Source: Rhizoctonia solani
Lineage: Eukaryota; Basidiomycota; Agaricomycetes; Cantharellales; Ceratobasidiaceae
DNA length: 64,000 bases
Direction of reading: 5' to 3'
Assembly (NCBI RefSeq): GCF_016906535.1
Contig: NC_057373.1
Span: 3,286,001 to 3,350,000 of the forward strand
Of this stretch, positions 38,388 to 49,378 are shown in pieces. The notes under the pieces are model-generated. The model ran no database searches, was not told where the DNA came from, and saw nothing but the letters and a program-made list of their open reading frames with translations. Every line of letters starts with the position of its first letter. Within the stretch, counting starts at the first letter, position 1. A program made the position numbers and the translations under genes.

Positions 38388-39675
38388 ATGTCTGGCGCGG
38401 CACCTACCCTTCCCACTACCGATGAAGCCTGGAAAGCTGCTCTAGATGCTCTTCCCACTGCTGAAGCCAACAATGGAAAGATTCCTGCATTTTTCTTTGC
38501 TCATGGGAGTAAGTTGCCATGTCCCTAGCAAGTAACTATCGCAAGACTGACATGCTATAGGTCCCATGCTACTTCGTGACACGAGTCCCGATCCGCGCTT
38601 TGATAGCTTGAAAAACCAGGCTGGTAAAGGTGCACTTGCACGATTTTTGTCGGTATTTGGACCTGCTTTGCTGGACAAATACAAGCCCAAGGGTATCGTA
38701 GTCTTTAGCGCTCACTGGGAAGAGCGGGGCCAAGTTCTTGGTGAGCTGTCTTTGATAACCTGTCCTCGCTATAGACGGACACACTAAATATAATGATTAG
38801 TGACGGACTACCAGGAGAATCCCTTGTTGATGGATTACTACGGATTTGAAGATGAGGTAAGTGTGTTATTACTTTTGGTAGTATTTCAGAACCTTATCCG
38901 GGCTGTAGATGTACCAAGTCCAGTTCAAATCCCGGGGTGACTCTGCGCTATCAGCCCGCGTCGTTGCTGCTGTTAAGGAAGGTGGCCTTAAAGCACGTAC
39001 ACTGGGGACGATGGAATCAAGAGGGAAGGACGGCCGCCCACGTATGCCCGGAACTGGGGTATGTGTTTTAACTCCAGCTCGCTCTACGTATCCTAATCAA
39101 TGAGCGGAACAGCTTGATCACGGAGTCTTCGTCCCATTCAAAATCATGTTCGGGGACGAATTCACATCAGTTCCCATCGTTGAAGTGTCTCAGGATGAGA
39201 GTTTATCCCCAGATCGGAACTGGGAGATTGGAAAGACTGTAGACGTTTTGAGGTACGCATATATACTGTGACTTAGTAGTTTAATATCAATTGAACTTTC
39301 AGGTCTGAGGGATACCTTATTCTTTCTGGAGGGCTCACCGTACACACTTTCCGAGACTGGTCAGCGTGGAAGGAAGAGAGTGCCGCTCCGCCATACATTG
39401 CGTTCCACAAAGCAATCCTGGAGGCAGTTCAAGTCCAAGATGTAAGACTCTTCAATTTACAGATAGGGCACTGATATTGATTCCGTGCATAGCCCTCTGA
39501 CCGTCGTATAGCACTATCGAATCTTACCCGCCACCCTGGCTTCCGCCTCGCACACCCTCGAGAAGAGCATTTCACGCCAATTTACCTAGCTGCTGGGGCA
39601 GGTGAGAAAGGGAGAACACAAGTATTAGATGCTACGTACGGACAGGTTACTGTAGCTTTTGGCATCGAAGTATAG
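38388..39675 (+). CDS. LigB-type extradiol dioxygenase, DOPA 4,5-dioxygenase-like
   Basis: Class III extradiol ring-cleavage dioxygenase of the DODA/LigB family, which opens catechol rings. Exons give IPAFFFAHGSPMLLRD (metal-ligand His), PKGIVVFSAHWEERGQVL (second His), YQENPLLMDYYGFEDEMY, then LDHGVFVPFKIMF, SVPIVEVSQDESLSPD and ILSGGLTVHTFRDW. The C-terminus includes HPREEHFTPIYLAAGAG and ends AFGIEV with stop at 39673-39675. ATG 38388 (MSGAAPTLPTTDEAW) was chosen; the open frame extends to 38292, but only from a GTG. Length and the order of the conserved His motifs fit the family. The substrate could be DOPA or another catechol. Confidence 0.87.
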
Positions 39676-40313
39676 TTAGGGTATAATCAGCAAGGTGTAT
39701 TCGTGTATTTGTGACCATGATAATTGTTAGTCGCCTGATCAATATTGAAGTACTCCAGTCATACAGAGCCTACTCTGGATGCATAGTGGACACCGAGCTG
39801 TACAACGAGTAACTCGCATATGGAAATCCATGGTCAACTGTACAGGAGGGGAAATGCCATCAGGTCCCTATACTATTTTGTCGCGAGTAATGCAAGAGGC
39901 GCGAAAATGAAGTTCCGGAAATATCGGTAACGTTCAAATAGCATAGAATCATGTTTAGGAAGAGATTTCATAGCGCTGAGAGATATGAACTATTGGGTGG
40001 CTAAAAAATATAGTATTCTGGTAACTCATACTTGTATTTTTCTATTCTTGGACACGCGGTTTGGCCATGGGAGTTGTGATACAGATTTGTAATCACCATG
40101 GGCGCTACCCGGTGAAATGATCTCGGACTTGCCGGGCTCCCATCAACTACGACCATATGGTTTCCCATTCCGAGATCAACCATAGTAAGGGCTGCGCCGG
40201 GAGCAAACGTACCTTGTAACTGATCTACTACCGGTGGCCTTCAAGGCCATTCAACTACAGCCAGTCAACCCAAGAACTTCCGTCGCTTGGGATAAGAGTT
40301 TCGTAATGCTACT
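39676..40313. other. Intergenic, no gene seen
   Basis: Between two plus-strand genes; short frames only. Confidence 0.45.
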
Positions 40314-42183
40314 ATGTCTTTTCAACTTGCTTTGATGGTTTCTTTGTATGGGTCTCTTTTGGCTACACCAGTGCCACAGTTGCCCCGAACCCCTCGTGAT
40401 TTTCGTACCAACACTACAGCGCATCTAATCTTCAGCTCGGCCTCTGGTCTATTACAACACTGGCCAAATACAGTGTACAGAAACGGTATGCCTACCAATA
40501 ATCTTGAGGACGCTGGCATACTAGAATAACTTGTACCAGGCCATACCTTTGTTCCGGCCACGGTTCCTGTTGGGACATTACTGTACCACTCTCGTCCAAG
40601 CTTCGAGCCACCTCCATCACCCGAGTTCTTTGCTTTCGATTTTGACCACTCATATATCTTTTGCTCCCAAGTGCCATGTGTGATGTATACCTACATACCT
40701 AGACGTGACCTAAAGCTCGGGTACTTTGACGGTACAAGTGCTGCCACCCTGGAAGGGCCACGCGATCTTCAAGATATTGCATTCAATGACAGATTTGTTT
40801 CCGGAAAGACCTACAATCCTTGGGTCCATGCAGTAAGCATGTGTAAATGGGCAGAGCAAGTGGGACTGGATGGGATCGTGAGGTTAGTTCTGTTGTCATC
40901 ACCAGCAGTAGCCCTGAGCTAATTGACTGGCTCATACAGAATGGAGCCATCTTTGTGAGTGCTTAATCCTGGCCAACAGTTGAACAATGCGGCTGACCGG
41001 AGTTATCAGCGAGGCCGTCTTATGCCATATTGAATCCGATCTCCAATTAACTTCGAGGCGAGACCTTCTTTATCATGAGACAAACTTATTTCCTGGTCAA
41101 GGTGTGCCAGGTGGTCCTAGCGCTACGTCCATGATGGATCTACATCCCCGACTCGGACCAAATACACCACATTTTCCCGGGCCTATGATCCCTGCCTACC
41201 CATCTCCTCCGGGCTGGAAAGGAAGGCAGCGTAACTTTGCTGACGTTGCCTTTGAGTCGATCCGCGCTGGGATGTGGCACAATCATTTCCCTGGAGAATC
41301 ACGCGTCATCCTTGATTATTCTAGCATAGTTTCTGCATACGACGAAACATATAGCAGTCTTGTTCACGATCGCCAAGGAGTCCCACGTATGAAGCATCGC
41401 CTGAACAACATCTCTGCTGGTGATATGTCTCGATTAAAAACTGAGATGGAAGAGGTCTTGAAGACTGGGCGCCCCGCTCCTTCAGTGAACTGGCGCTCGT
41501 TGTTACAGGATATTATTAGCCGATATGGCGAGCGGCTCGAAGAACTGCGGTATTTACTTAGACGTTCTGACCTTGACGCCGAAGCTATCGTAGCCAAGGC
41601 AAGAGAAAAGATCCTCATTATGCTCACGCCTCACATCGTTCTCCCAAAATCCAAATCTAACAGCATTAGGGTGAGGCGGGGAGACCAACAACCCCTTCAT
41701 ACTAGCTCCAGCGACACTAGTGCTAGCCATAGCACTCCCGACGACGACTGGCCAACACGCATATATGATGCTTGTGCGAACCACCCGGCTATTGATTTTG
41801 CTCGTGAACGACAATTAACAGCGCAAGAAAAAAGGCTCGCGAACAGTATTGAAAGGGTAAATAGGGCTATATGCTCAACTCTTACTACTGTGTGGGCGAC
41901 CGCATTTGACTCAGGTGATAAGCCGCTGCTCTCCAAATACATGGTTATCGAGTGGAAAAAGGAGATCGAGGAGTTGATGGATTGGCTTGACTGGACTATG
42001 TGGATAAAATGTGACCCCCCGTGTGGGCAGGGTGTGAGTGTGATATACACGTGCAAAAGCATAGCTAACCAATAAAACTTATAGTTTCAGTGCATCCTTG
42101 CGACTTGGCCTTGGGAAGTCTTTACAGGGGAAGAGGACGTTGGACCCGTGTGCCGAGATCATGCGGAGGGCGATATCTATTAA
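40314..42183 (+). CDS. Conserved fungal secreted protein, unknown function
   Basis: Starts with a signal peptide (MSFQLALMVSLYGSLLATPV). Exon 2 reads GHTFVPATVPVGTLLYHSRP and PEFFAFDFDHSYIFCSQVPC, then RRDLKLGYFDGTSAATLEGP and VGLDGIVR. This TLLYHxR / FAFDFxHSY / LxYFDGxSA pattern belongs to a widespread fungal family I know only as uncharacterised. A tiny exon (RMEPSF) and a long exon (DLHPRLGPNTPHFPGP onward, MKHRLNNISAGDMSRLKTEM) follow. The last exon, after a gtgagtgtga...ttatag intron, gives FQCILATWPWEVFTGEED and ends VCRDHAEGDIY at 42183. Cysteine-bearing motifs at both ends suggest a disulfide-stabilised extracellular or lumenal protein. No catalytic motif was identified. Confidence 0.72.
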
Positions 42184-42495
42184 CTAACCAACGATCGGGG
42201 GCTGTGGTATCTTCCGAGATCCTGTGATGCTGTTTTCGCTTTCTCTTGCAAAAGGAGAAAACGGGGAACAAAGATATGCGGCTCCTATTGACCTTACAAA
42301 ACAGAGATAGAATACGATAGACTAGATGCCTGATTTCCGCTGTAGTCCGCAGATCTGAATTTGAGCTTATAAACTATATTCTTCTTCTCCTTGCGCCAGT
42401 GAGCCTATAAATTTCCATTATCCATACTCTAAAAATACATAAATTAAGAGATACTTGGCATCAAACTTCATCAATCTTGAGAAAGATACCCCCTT
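42184..42495. other. Convergent intergenic region
   Basis: 3' flanks of the secreted-protein and DUF2306 genes. Nothing else seen. Confidence 0.45.
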
Positions 42496-43753
42496 TTATT
42501 CAGGTTTGTACATCACCCCAAAGTTGTCCCCAAGCCTATCTGAAGTAGTTCCCATACTCCCGGGGTGTTTCATGCCCGCCTCCAGCTGCCTCTGGTACGA
42601 GACTTTTCGCAATCGCTCGGCTTCACCTGGTGTGAGATGGATGTAAATTTCGACCCTAATTACGAGTCAGCACAAATGGAAGTTGACTGGCCGAGCGGAC
42701 GCACCCTATAGCATGAAGTAGGAAACCAACCCAGACGGCGGGACCAAAGCTTGCACGAAGAGCAGACCCAATGTTAACCACACCAGTCCATACAGCGAGC
42801 ACGGGTACATGGATAGAGCCGAGCTGGTCTCCGGTGCACATTGGGTAGGATGCTATCAATCTAGTCGAATCGTTATCAAAGGTGTATAGGACTTCGCCGC
42901 AATTCCACAGCTAAAATCAGGTCAGTTATTCATGTCAAGCATTTTTGGCCAGTGGAACTTACGGTATAGTATTCTCCAATCGTTGAAATAATCTGGGCGA
43001 CAATGATCATAACCAGCCGGACGGTGATGATAGACCCAGCATAGAACCAAGTTCTAAGCATCCACTTGCGGTGCTGATCAATCTGAAGCCTCTTGATGTT
43101 GATCCAAGCAAGGAGCGCAGAAATCAGAGTTGCTGCACCAAGCACTACAACAGCGCTTTGGATACTAAGATCGCCCCCGAATGAACGGCGCATGATGGCA
43201 AGTGCCGACGCAACACCGATGACTAGCAGGAACAATGCGATGTAGCCCAAGATACGATGGACAATGATTGATTTATATCGGATAATAGGGATGAATTGGG
43301 TCACAGCGATTATTCCGGCTGTGAGCGTGACGGCAACGTGCAGGATTATGCCCACACGATACACGCCTCGATGGAACCAGTATCCCTCGCCAGGTGCTAT
43401 GTTGTTTAGCATGATCGAGGGGTTCAGGTACATGTACCGTGCCAGCGCGAAGCCGAACATAGCTCCTCTACAAGTGCAGGTGTTAGCGTTTTGGTTCTAG
43501 AAATATGAATGAAAGCATTGATCTCGTACCCAAAGATAAACCCTGAGGATATAGCCTTTGGTCAGCTGGACAGATCAGCAAACGGCATGAGTAACTTACA
43601 GAGAACAAAATTATATCCCTTTTTGAACCCCAATGCCTGAAATAGGCGCACGAAAAGGTTGGGTCGCTTAGTTTCGGCTTTCTGATTACCCACAGAGTTT
43701 TGTGAGCTTTCAGACGTTTCGGAGAGTTGTGGTTGTAAATAGTTCGACGACAT
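42496..43753 (-). CDS. DUF2306-type multi-pass membrane protein 2
   Basis: Paralogue of 19497-20758 with the same exon plan. It starts at 43753 (MSSNYLQPQLSETSES), with an exon ending LGFKKGYNFVL. The main exon (42930-43460) carries IRYKSIIVHRILGYIALF, NIKRLQIDQHRKWMLRTW and FYAGSIITVRL. The last exon reads VEIYIHLTPGE, then GMKHPGSMG, with stop at 42496. Several transmembrane helices and conserved membrane-embedded His residues match the DUF2306 pattern. The function is unknown. The two copies lie 22 kb apart in the same orientation; the C-terminal cytosolic motif is the best conserved part. Confidence 0.78.
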
Positions 43754-44330
43754 ATCTCGAATTTAAGCTTAAGAGTGCTCAAAGAGTAGAAGTGAGAGGT
43801 GAGAATAGTCAGAAACAGCCGGCGAGCTGGATGTTTTAAGTCGAGAGTGCACGAGTCTAGGTTGGTGCAAGCCATACGGCGTTCGGGCAGTGAATGATGC
43901 ATTTTGCTTATCTTGATGCAAATAAGGAAATATAGGTGTTCAGTTATAGACTCAGTACTAAGCTATGCTTGATTTTACACGCTTGCATAGCCTAGAACTT
44001 TAAGGGAGCCCGAGGTGTATTCGGTATAAGCACCTTCCCTCCCCCGAGTCCGAGCCCCAACCAAGTACCAAGACATGAAGCACTTCCCCCGAGTGTTGTC
44101 CGGAGGGATGACGGTGGGCCCAGCACATAGCCATGGGTGCAGATCGTAAGTGGACCTTATCCTACGGCCAATTGGTGTCGTAGTTGTGACGAAGCCTCGA
44201 TCTATAGTTTTAGCTCGAACTCATTACACCGATCGATCGAGACAAGGTATTTCATTTTGTGATTATCAAATATACGAATACATCATCTCCAGAGTACAAC
44301 ACATACCAAACTACATATCTGTTTATAGAA
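43754..44330. other. Intergenic, no gene seen
   Basis: Upstream of DUF2306 gene 2 and downstream of the MFS gene end. No supported frame. Confidence 0.45.
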
Positions 44331-45779
44331 TTACAATGAAGCTTTCCCCCGTGGTTCGAATGGAAGTAAGAGGGCAACAAATCCAGCCAGAATGAAGAGA
44401 GCGCCTGACACGTAGATAGGCACCGAGGTCTGAAAACGCGTTTTGAAATGAATAGACGTGCGGGATACTACCCATCTCATAACTTACCGATAAATTTGCA
44501 TATAATGCAATAATAGGAGCCATGATACCAAAAATACGATTTGCGGTTGCGGCGATGCCGTTTCCAGTTCCTCTATCTTTTGTTGGGAATAGCTCAGGAG
44601 TCATTGCGTACAGTACGCCGTACATGATCTGCAAGCGGATCAGGAGACCATTCAGTATTGGGACACGCAAAACTCACGTTGCTGGTAAAGCTGTACCCGC
44701 AGTTCCACCCGAGCAGTGCATCAGAACTACGGGCGGTTGTGCTAGCGAATAGAAAGACACCAGTGAGAACTGCAGCAACTCTATTAGTATGTTGATACCA
44801 GAGATCTTCAGGGGGAGCGCTCACTTGTAGTAATCGAAAGTGTTCCACGCCGTCCCAGGAAGGGTACCTCGACAGCCCATCCTCCTAAAAGAGCCCCGGG
44901 TACACCAATGACGCTGAGTATAACCTGGTTGCGGTATGTTATGTAGACCGATCCATCGCCAAAGTCAGCTCCTCGAGTAGCAAGGAAATAGGTGACAAAT
45001 GAATTATACAACGGGAACGCCAAGCCAATAATAGCTATAAATATAGTGATCAGCAACATATGACGATAAGCGCTGAGTGGACGTACCCCAAATCGCGATG
45101 ACTAACGAGGTCGAAATAGCCATCTTCCTCGTTGCAAACAAGGATCGGACATGGTCTCCGTTGAATTGCTCAAACTTGCGCTTAAGCGCGGCTCGAGCAG
45201 TCGTATCTAATTCACGAGGGCCTTCCTCGATACCCTTTGCCGTGTTCGCATGATTGCCAGAGACACCTGCGGTCTCGAGCTCTTCGGTCGTCAGTGATAC
45301 AGACTTGCCATTATACTTGGCAACGGCGTGAACGACTTCGACTGCCTCGGCGAATCGACCACGACCCATCAGGTATTTCGGTGATTCGTAAAGACGGAAT
45401 ACGAAAAATCGGATGAACCATAGTACTATCATGAGACCACCCATGGCAATGAGGAAGTAGCGCCACCCCTGTATAGCTCAGGTAAGATAATGAGAAGAAG
45501 ACTACTAGAAATAGATATACCATGTTATCTCTACGAGCACATGTCGTCGCGGTTGCGTCGCACGAGTAGTTCGAAATAATCGGCCATGCTATTAAGCTCC
45601 CAAGTAATTGACCGAACGCCCACCAAATTGACAGTATTGTTAAGAGATACTGGTGAGTGCCCGGCAGAAATTCTAAGAATATAGCGCTATCCACAGGAAG
45701 ATTACCCCCCACCTAAGGTATGACGATAAGTGTGGAGCGGAGCCAGGTGGAACCCAGGTACTTACGCCGACACTCCATA

Positions 45780-46070
45780 AAGGAGGCGTCATCCATTGAC
45801 CGCTAACTGACTGTGGAGCCACGCTTTTTGATGGCGCTTAGGTCGCTTTTATCAGTAAATCCCCATTTTCTCCTTTTCTCGGACAGATTTGACGATTCTG
45901 AGAACGGACATCTCTGCGCGTCGAGCCTTTACATCTGTATATACATTTTGTTTTATCCCATTCGGCTTTGTTTTGGCTGCGCACTCCTTTGATTGCGACC
46001 GCTTAGCTCAGCATACGAGAGAAACTCGGTGGCAGTCCATGCGCGCAAGCTTACTAACACAGTCCGGGGG
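45780..46070 (+). repeat. Left terminal inverted repeat of the transposon
   Basis: 291 bp, inverted match to 48393-48683. The single difference seen is near 46060 (c here, t in the reverse complement of the right repeat). Similarity stops after the ggggg at 46070. Confidence 0.93.
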
Positions 46071-46107
46071 ACCGCTAACTAGATTGAGTGAGCAACCATA
46101 CTTCCCA

Positions 46108-48336
46108 ATGACTATCAGCAATAAAAAAAGGCAGCAATTACAGGCTCTTGAAAAGGCCAGGGCCAATGTAAGTGTGTCAAATAGATCTTATGAATTTTAT
46201 TTTGATATCATGGTAGCAAAAACGTATAAAAACAGCTCATTTTGACAATGAAGACAACAACAACAAAAGTGTATTCAAGCCACTGGACTTGTACAATGAC
46301 TCTGAGACATCACTCTGCAGACTAGGAGTGGATGTAGTCTATATAGGTTGGCTCTTTAAGCAGATTATGCAAATTAAATGACTTACTGGAGCAGCCCCTG
46401 ACCCCTGTGGCTCCGAACTGGATCATCCTCCAGCTTATCCCAATTCCCCCAATTCTTTTGACTCTGACTCTTCTGATTCTGAAGGAGATTCCAACTCTGG
46501 CTCTAGCAGTGGAGAACTCCCATGGGAACTTAGTTATTACCGCCCACCAACTGTTGCCCAAGCGCAGACAGCACTTGCCACACTTGATTCTGCACGCCGG
46601 ACCCAACTTCCATCAGGTGGATACAAGTACAAAGACCTGGACCGGATCACTGCTGAGCGATACACTGCAATACAAGCCTGTCTGAACCAATTCCTTGAGG
46701 CTGAGCCAAAAGGAAAGAAATTTATTCAGGCATCCAAGGATGCAGCACGTATGCATAATCGAAGAGATACATATGCCCAAACAATCCGTAAATGGACCCG
46801 TTGACTCATCAATTATGGTGACTTACCTGGGAATATCCGAGGTTGGTGGAACGTATCCACACTGGAGGATGAGGATGTGTCATCTGCAATCAGGCTTCAC
46901 TTACAGAAAGCTGGGAAGTTGGCGGGTGCACAGGATGTGGTGGACTTTCTGTCTGATCCAGAGGTTCGGAAAACACTGGACATCAAGAAAAAGATTAGTC
47001 TTTGAACAGCACAACGCTGGCTCTCTTGGGCTGGTTTTTCTTGGCGATCTGAACCTGTGGGCCAATACTTTGACGGTCACGAACGACAAGATGTAGTTGA
47101 ATACCGGCAAAAGGTATACATACCTTTCCTGAAGAAAATCGAGCGGCGGCAAATAATTTATAATCGGGATGGTGTTGAAGATCCTACACGTCCATTGCAA
47201 TTACTACCTGGCAAGAAACCCATTATTTTGTGGTTTCACGACGAGACAATTTTTTACGCAAACGATCGTCGTAAAGTTCGATGGGTCTTTGTTGGAGAAA
47301 GCCCAGTACCACACAAGAAAGGAGAGGGGTGTAGTTTAATGGTGGCCGACTTTGTGTGTGCAGAGTTTGGGTGGTTGCGTGGACCGAATGGGTAAGTTGC
47401 AGTGGAATGTGTATTGCTTGAAACTCACAATGAATCTAGTGAATCTGCGAGAGTAACAATGTTTCCCGGGGGCGACAAAGATGGATGGTTTACAAACGAC
47501 CGTGTCATTCTTCAACTAGAGGATGCTGTCAAAATTGTCAACGAACACTTCCCCCAGTTCACTCACATATTTGTGTACGACAATGCTCCTTCGCACACGA
47601 AACGCTCGCTTTCCTCACTTTCCGCTTATGGAATGCCCAAGGGTCCGCTTCTGGACTGGCCTTACTACAAGGACAAGGACGACAAACGCGTGTTTGTGAG
47701 AATGGAGAATGGTTTTCTCCCAGACGGCTCACCCCAGGAGTTCTATGACCCAAACGAACCCAATCGTTTCAAGGGAATGTCGTGGATTCTTCGAGAGCGC
47801 GGTCTCGGTCATCTTGCCGATTTGAACGCAGTTTGCACGAAGGGATGTGAACCAGGGAAGACTGACTGTTGCTGTCGTTGGGTAATGATGAACCAGCCAG
47901 ATTTCAATAATCGTGAATCAGGCTTACAAGAGGCTGCTCGAGAGCTGGGAACTGAAGTGGTATTTCTCCCAAAGTACCACTGTGAGCTGAGTATGATAGA
48001 GCAAGTCTGGGGATACGCAAAAAGAGACTATCGAGATAATCCCCCTAATAGTAGCTCAAAAAAGTTGAAGGAGAACGCACTAAAGGCATTAGAATCACCC
48101 CCAATTTTATCGATGCGCAAGTATGCCACCTTATAACTCTACTTTAGTTGGTTGTTCACTTTTTCATTAGGTTCGCTGCTCGTTCTCAACGTTTTGCCGA
48201 TGGATATGACCATGGTATGGACGGGTCCCAAGCTGCTGCGTGGGCTACAACGATATTCAAACATCACCGAGAGACCCCAGCACATATTCCGTACAACGAG
48301 ATTGCTCCTAACTATGTACATACAACAAACAATTAA
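46108..48336 (+). pseudogene. DDE transposase with two in-frame TGA stops
   Basis: Starts MTISNKKRQQLQALEKARAN at 46108, then an intron. The helix-turn-helix region includes RMHNRRDTYAQTIRKWTR, IRGWWNVSTLEDEDVSSA and TAQRWLSWAGFSWRS. The catalytic core has IILWFHDETIFYANDRRKV (first D), THIFVYDNAPSHTKRS (second D) and IEQVWGYAKRDYRD (E), as in a transposase family common in agaricomycetes. Introns lie near 47392-47440 and 48119-48171. Stops occur at 46802-46804 (after KWTR) and 47003-47005 (after KKISL). Both are TGA where the family has Arg, consistent with CGA to TGA transitions. This copy should not make a full transposase. Confidence 0.87.
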
Positions 48337-48392
48337 ATTCTTATTTTCAATCGCTCTTTCAACTTGGAACATAATTTCAGTCGGTCAGTAGG

Positions 48393-48683
48393 CCCCCGGA
48401 CTATGTTAGTAAGCTTGCGCGCATGGACTGCCACCGAGTTTCTCTCGTATGCTGAGCTAAGCGGTCGCAATCAAAGGAGTGCGCAGCCAAAACAAAGCCG
48501 AATGGGATAAAACAAAATGTATATACAGATGTAAAGGCTCGACGCGCAGAGATGTCCGTTCTCAGAATCGTCAAATCTGTCCGAGAAAAGGAGAAAATGG
48601 GGATTTACTGATAAAAGCGACCTAAGCGCCATCAAAAAGCGTGGCTCCACAGTCAGTTAGCGGTCAATGGATGACGCCTCCTT
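48393..48683 (-). repeat. Right terminal inverted repeat of the transposon
   Basis: 291 bp, inverted match to 45780-46070 with one mismatch. It ends ...gacgcctcctt, followed by the TA at 48684-48685. Confidence 0.93.
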
Positions 48684-48814
48684 TAAACCGGATCGACGGA
48701 GCCTTTCGGTAGAATATCGTCTTCTGCTGCGCTGATCGAAACCTGGTCCCGTGTAGCTGTAGGTTCAAGCTCAGCATTATAGCCCGGAGGCGAATCTTCA
48801 CTTTTTTGAGCCAT

Positions 48815-49378
48815 AGTGGAGGTAGAAAACAAAAAGAGGGCACTCGGAGAGGAAGCAAACGTCGACGGATAAGAACCTACCACATGGTGCTTCTATTCAA
48901 GTACTCGAATAGCTTCGCCTCGGCAAGGGTCGATAGATTCGCAAACCAGCCGAAATGAGTAGGTTCTTGGCACGCATACATATCCTCGGTTAGACGTTCG
49001 TCGACTGTATTGAGTGGATTTCAGGGCCGCTGAAGGATGGCGTGATTGGATTGGCGTATGGCGTCGTTACTTGTTCCATAAAAGGTATTTGTGGGGTGCG
49101 AATATCGATATAAAGTGAGTCGAAAGTGATGTATGAGGGCGAACCTGTGGCGAACTGTACAAAACGCCTAGGGCCCCTGAAAAGGTACTTCACCATTTAT
49201 AGCTACAAGTGGATTACAGCCATGTGACATAATATGAACCTAAAAATAATAGGCTCGTTGATTGGCAGCGTCTACAATATTGGACCATGACAGCATTTAT
49301 AATTACAAAACAGCAAGTAAATAAGACACGAAAGCTACATGCGCATGCGATACAAAATAAAAATCTAAATCTTGACAA
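48815..49378. other. Intergenic, no gene seen
   Basis: Upstream of the disrupted transporter and downstream of the reductase gene; only short unsupported frames. Confidence 0.45.

Larger units (their letters stand above)
45780..48683 (+). mobile_element. DNA transposon, Tc1/mariner-IS630-like, 2904 bp
   Basis: Bounded by TA dinucleotides at 45778-45779 and 48684-48685, consistent with TA target duplication. The ends are 291-bp terminal inverted repeats (45780-46070 and 48393-48683) beginning aaggaggcgtcatccattga, with one mismatch found by eye. It contains one transposase gene (46108-48336) with a DDE-type catalytic core. The near-identical repeats indicate a recent insertion. It lies in an MFS transporter gene. 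Confidence 0.9.
44331..48814 (-). pseudogene. MFS sugar-transporter-type gene split by a DNA transposon
   Basis: The 5' exon (ATG 48814, MAQKSEDSPPGYNAELEPTA to LPKGSVDPV) is on the right of the transposon. The rest (45777 to 44331) is on the left: WSVG then GGNLPVDSAIFLEFLPGTHQ, LYESPKYLMGRGRFAEAVEV, a loop with ALKRKFEQFNGDHVRS, FPLYNSFVTYFLATRGADF, then ELFPTKDRGTGNGIAA and VALLLPFEPRGK. These are hallmarks of the major facilitator sugar/SV2-like group. Between SVDPV and WSVG this family normally has about 100 residues, including the first three or so transmembrane helices. These are not found on either flank, so sequence was lost as well as interrupted. The gene cannot make a normal transporter. 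Confidence 0.82.

Noticed and set aside
45889..46245. 118-codon frame starting in the left terminal repeat of the transposon
   Set aside because: Most of it is terminal-repeat sequence; only the stretch from the ATG at 46108 belongs to the transposase.
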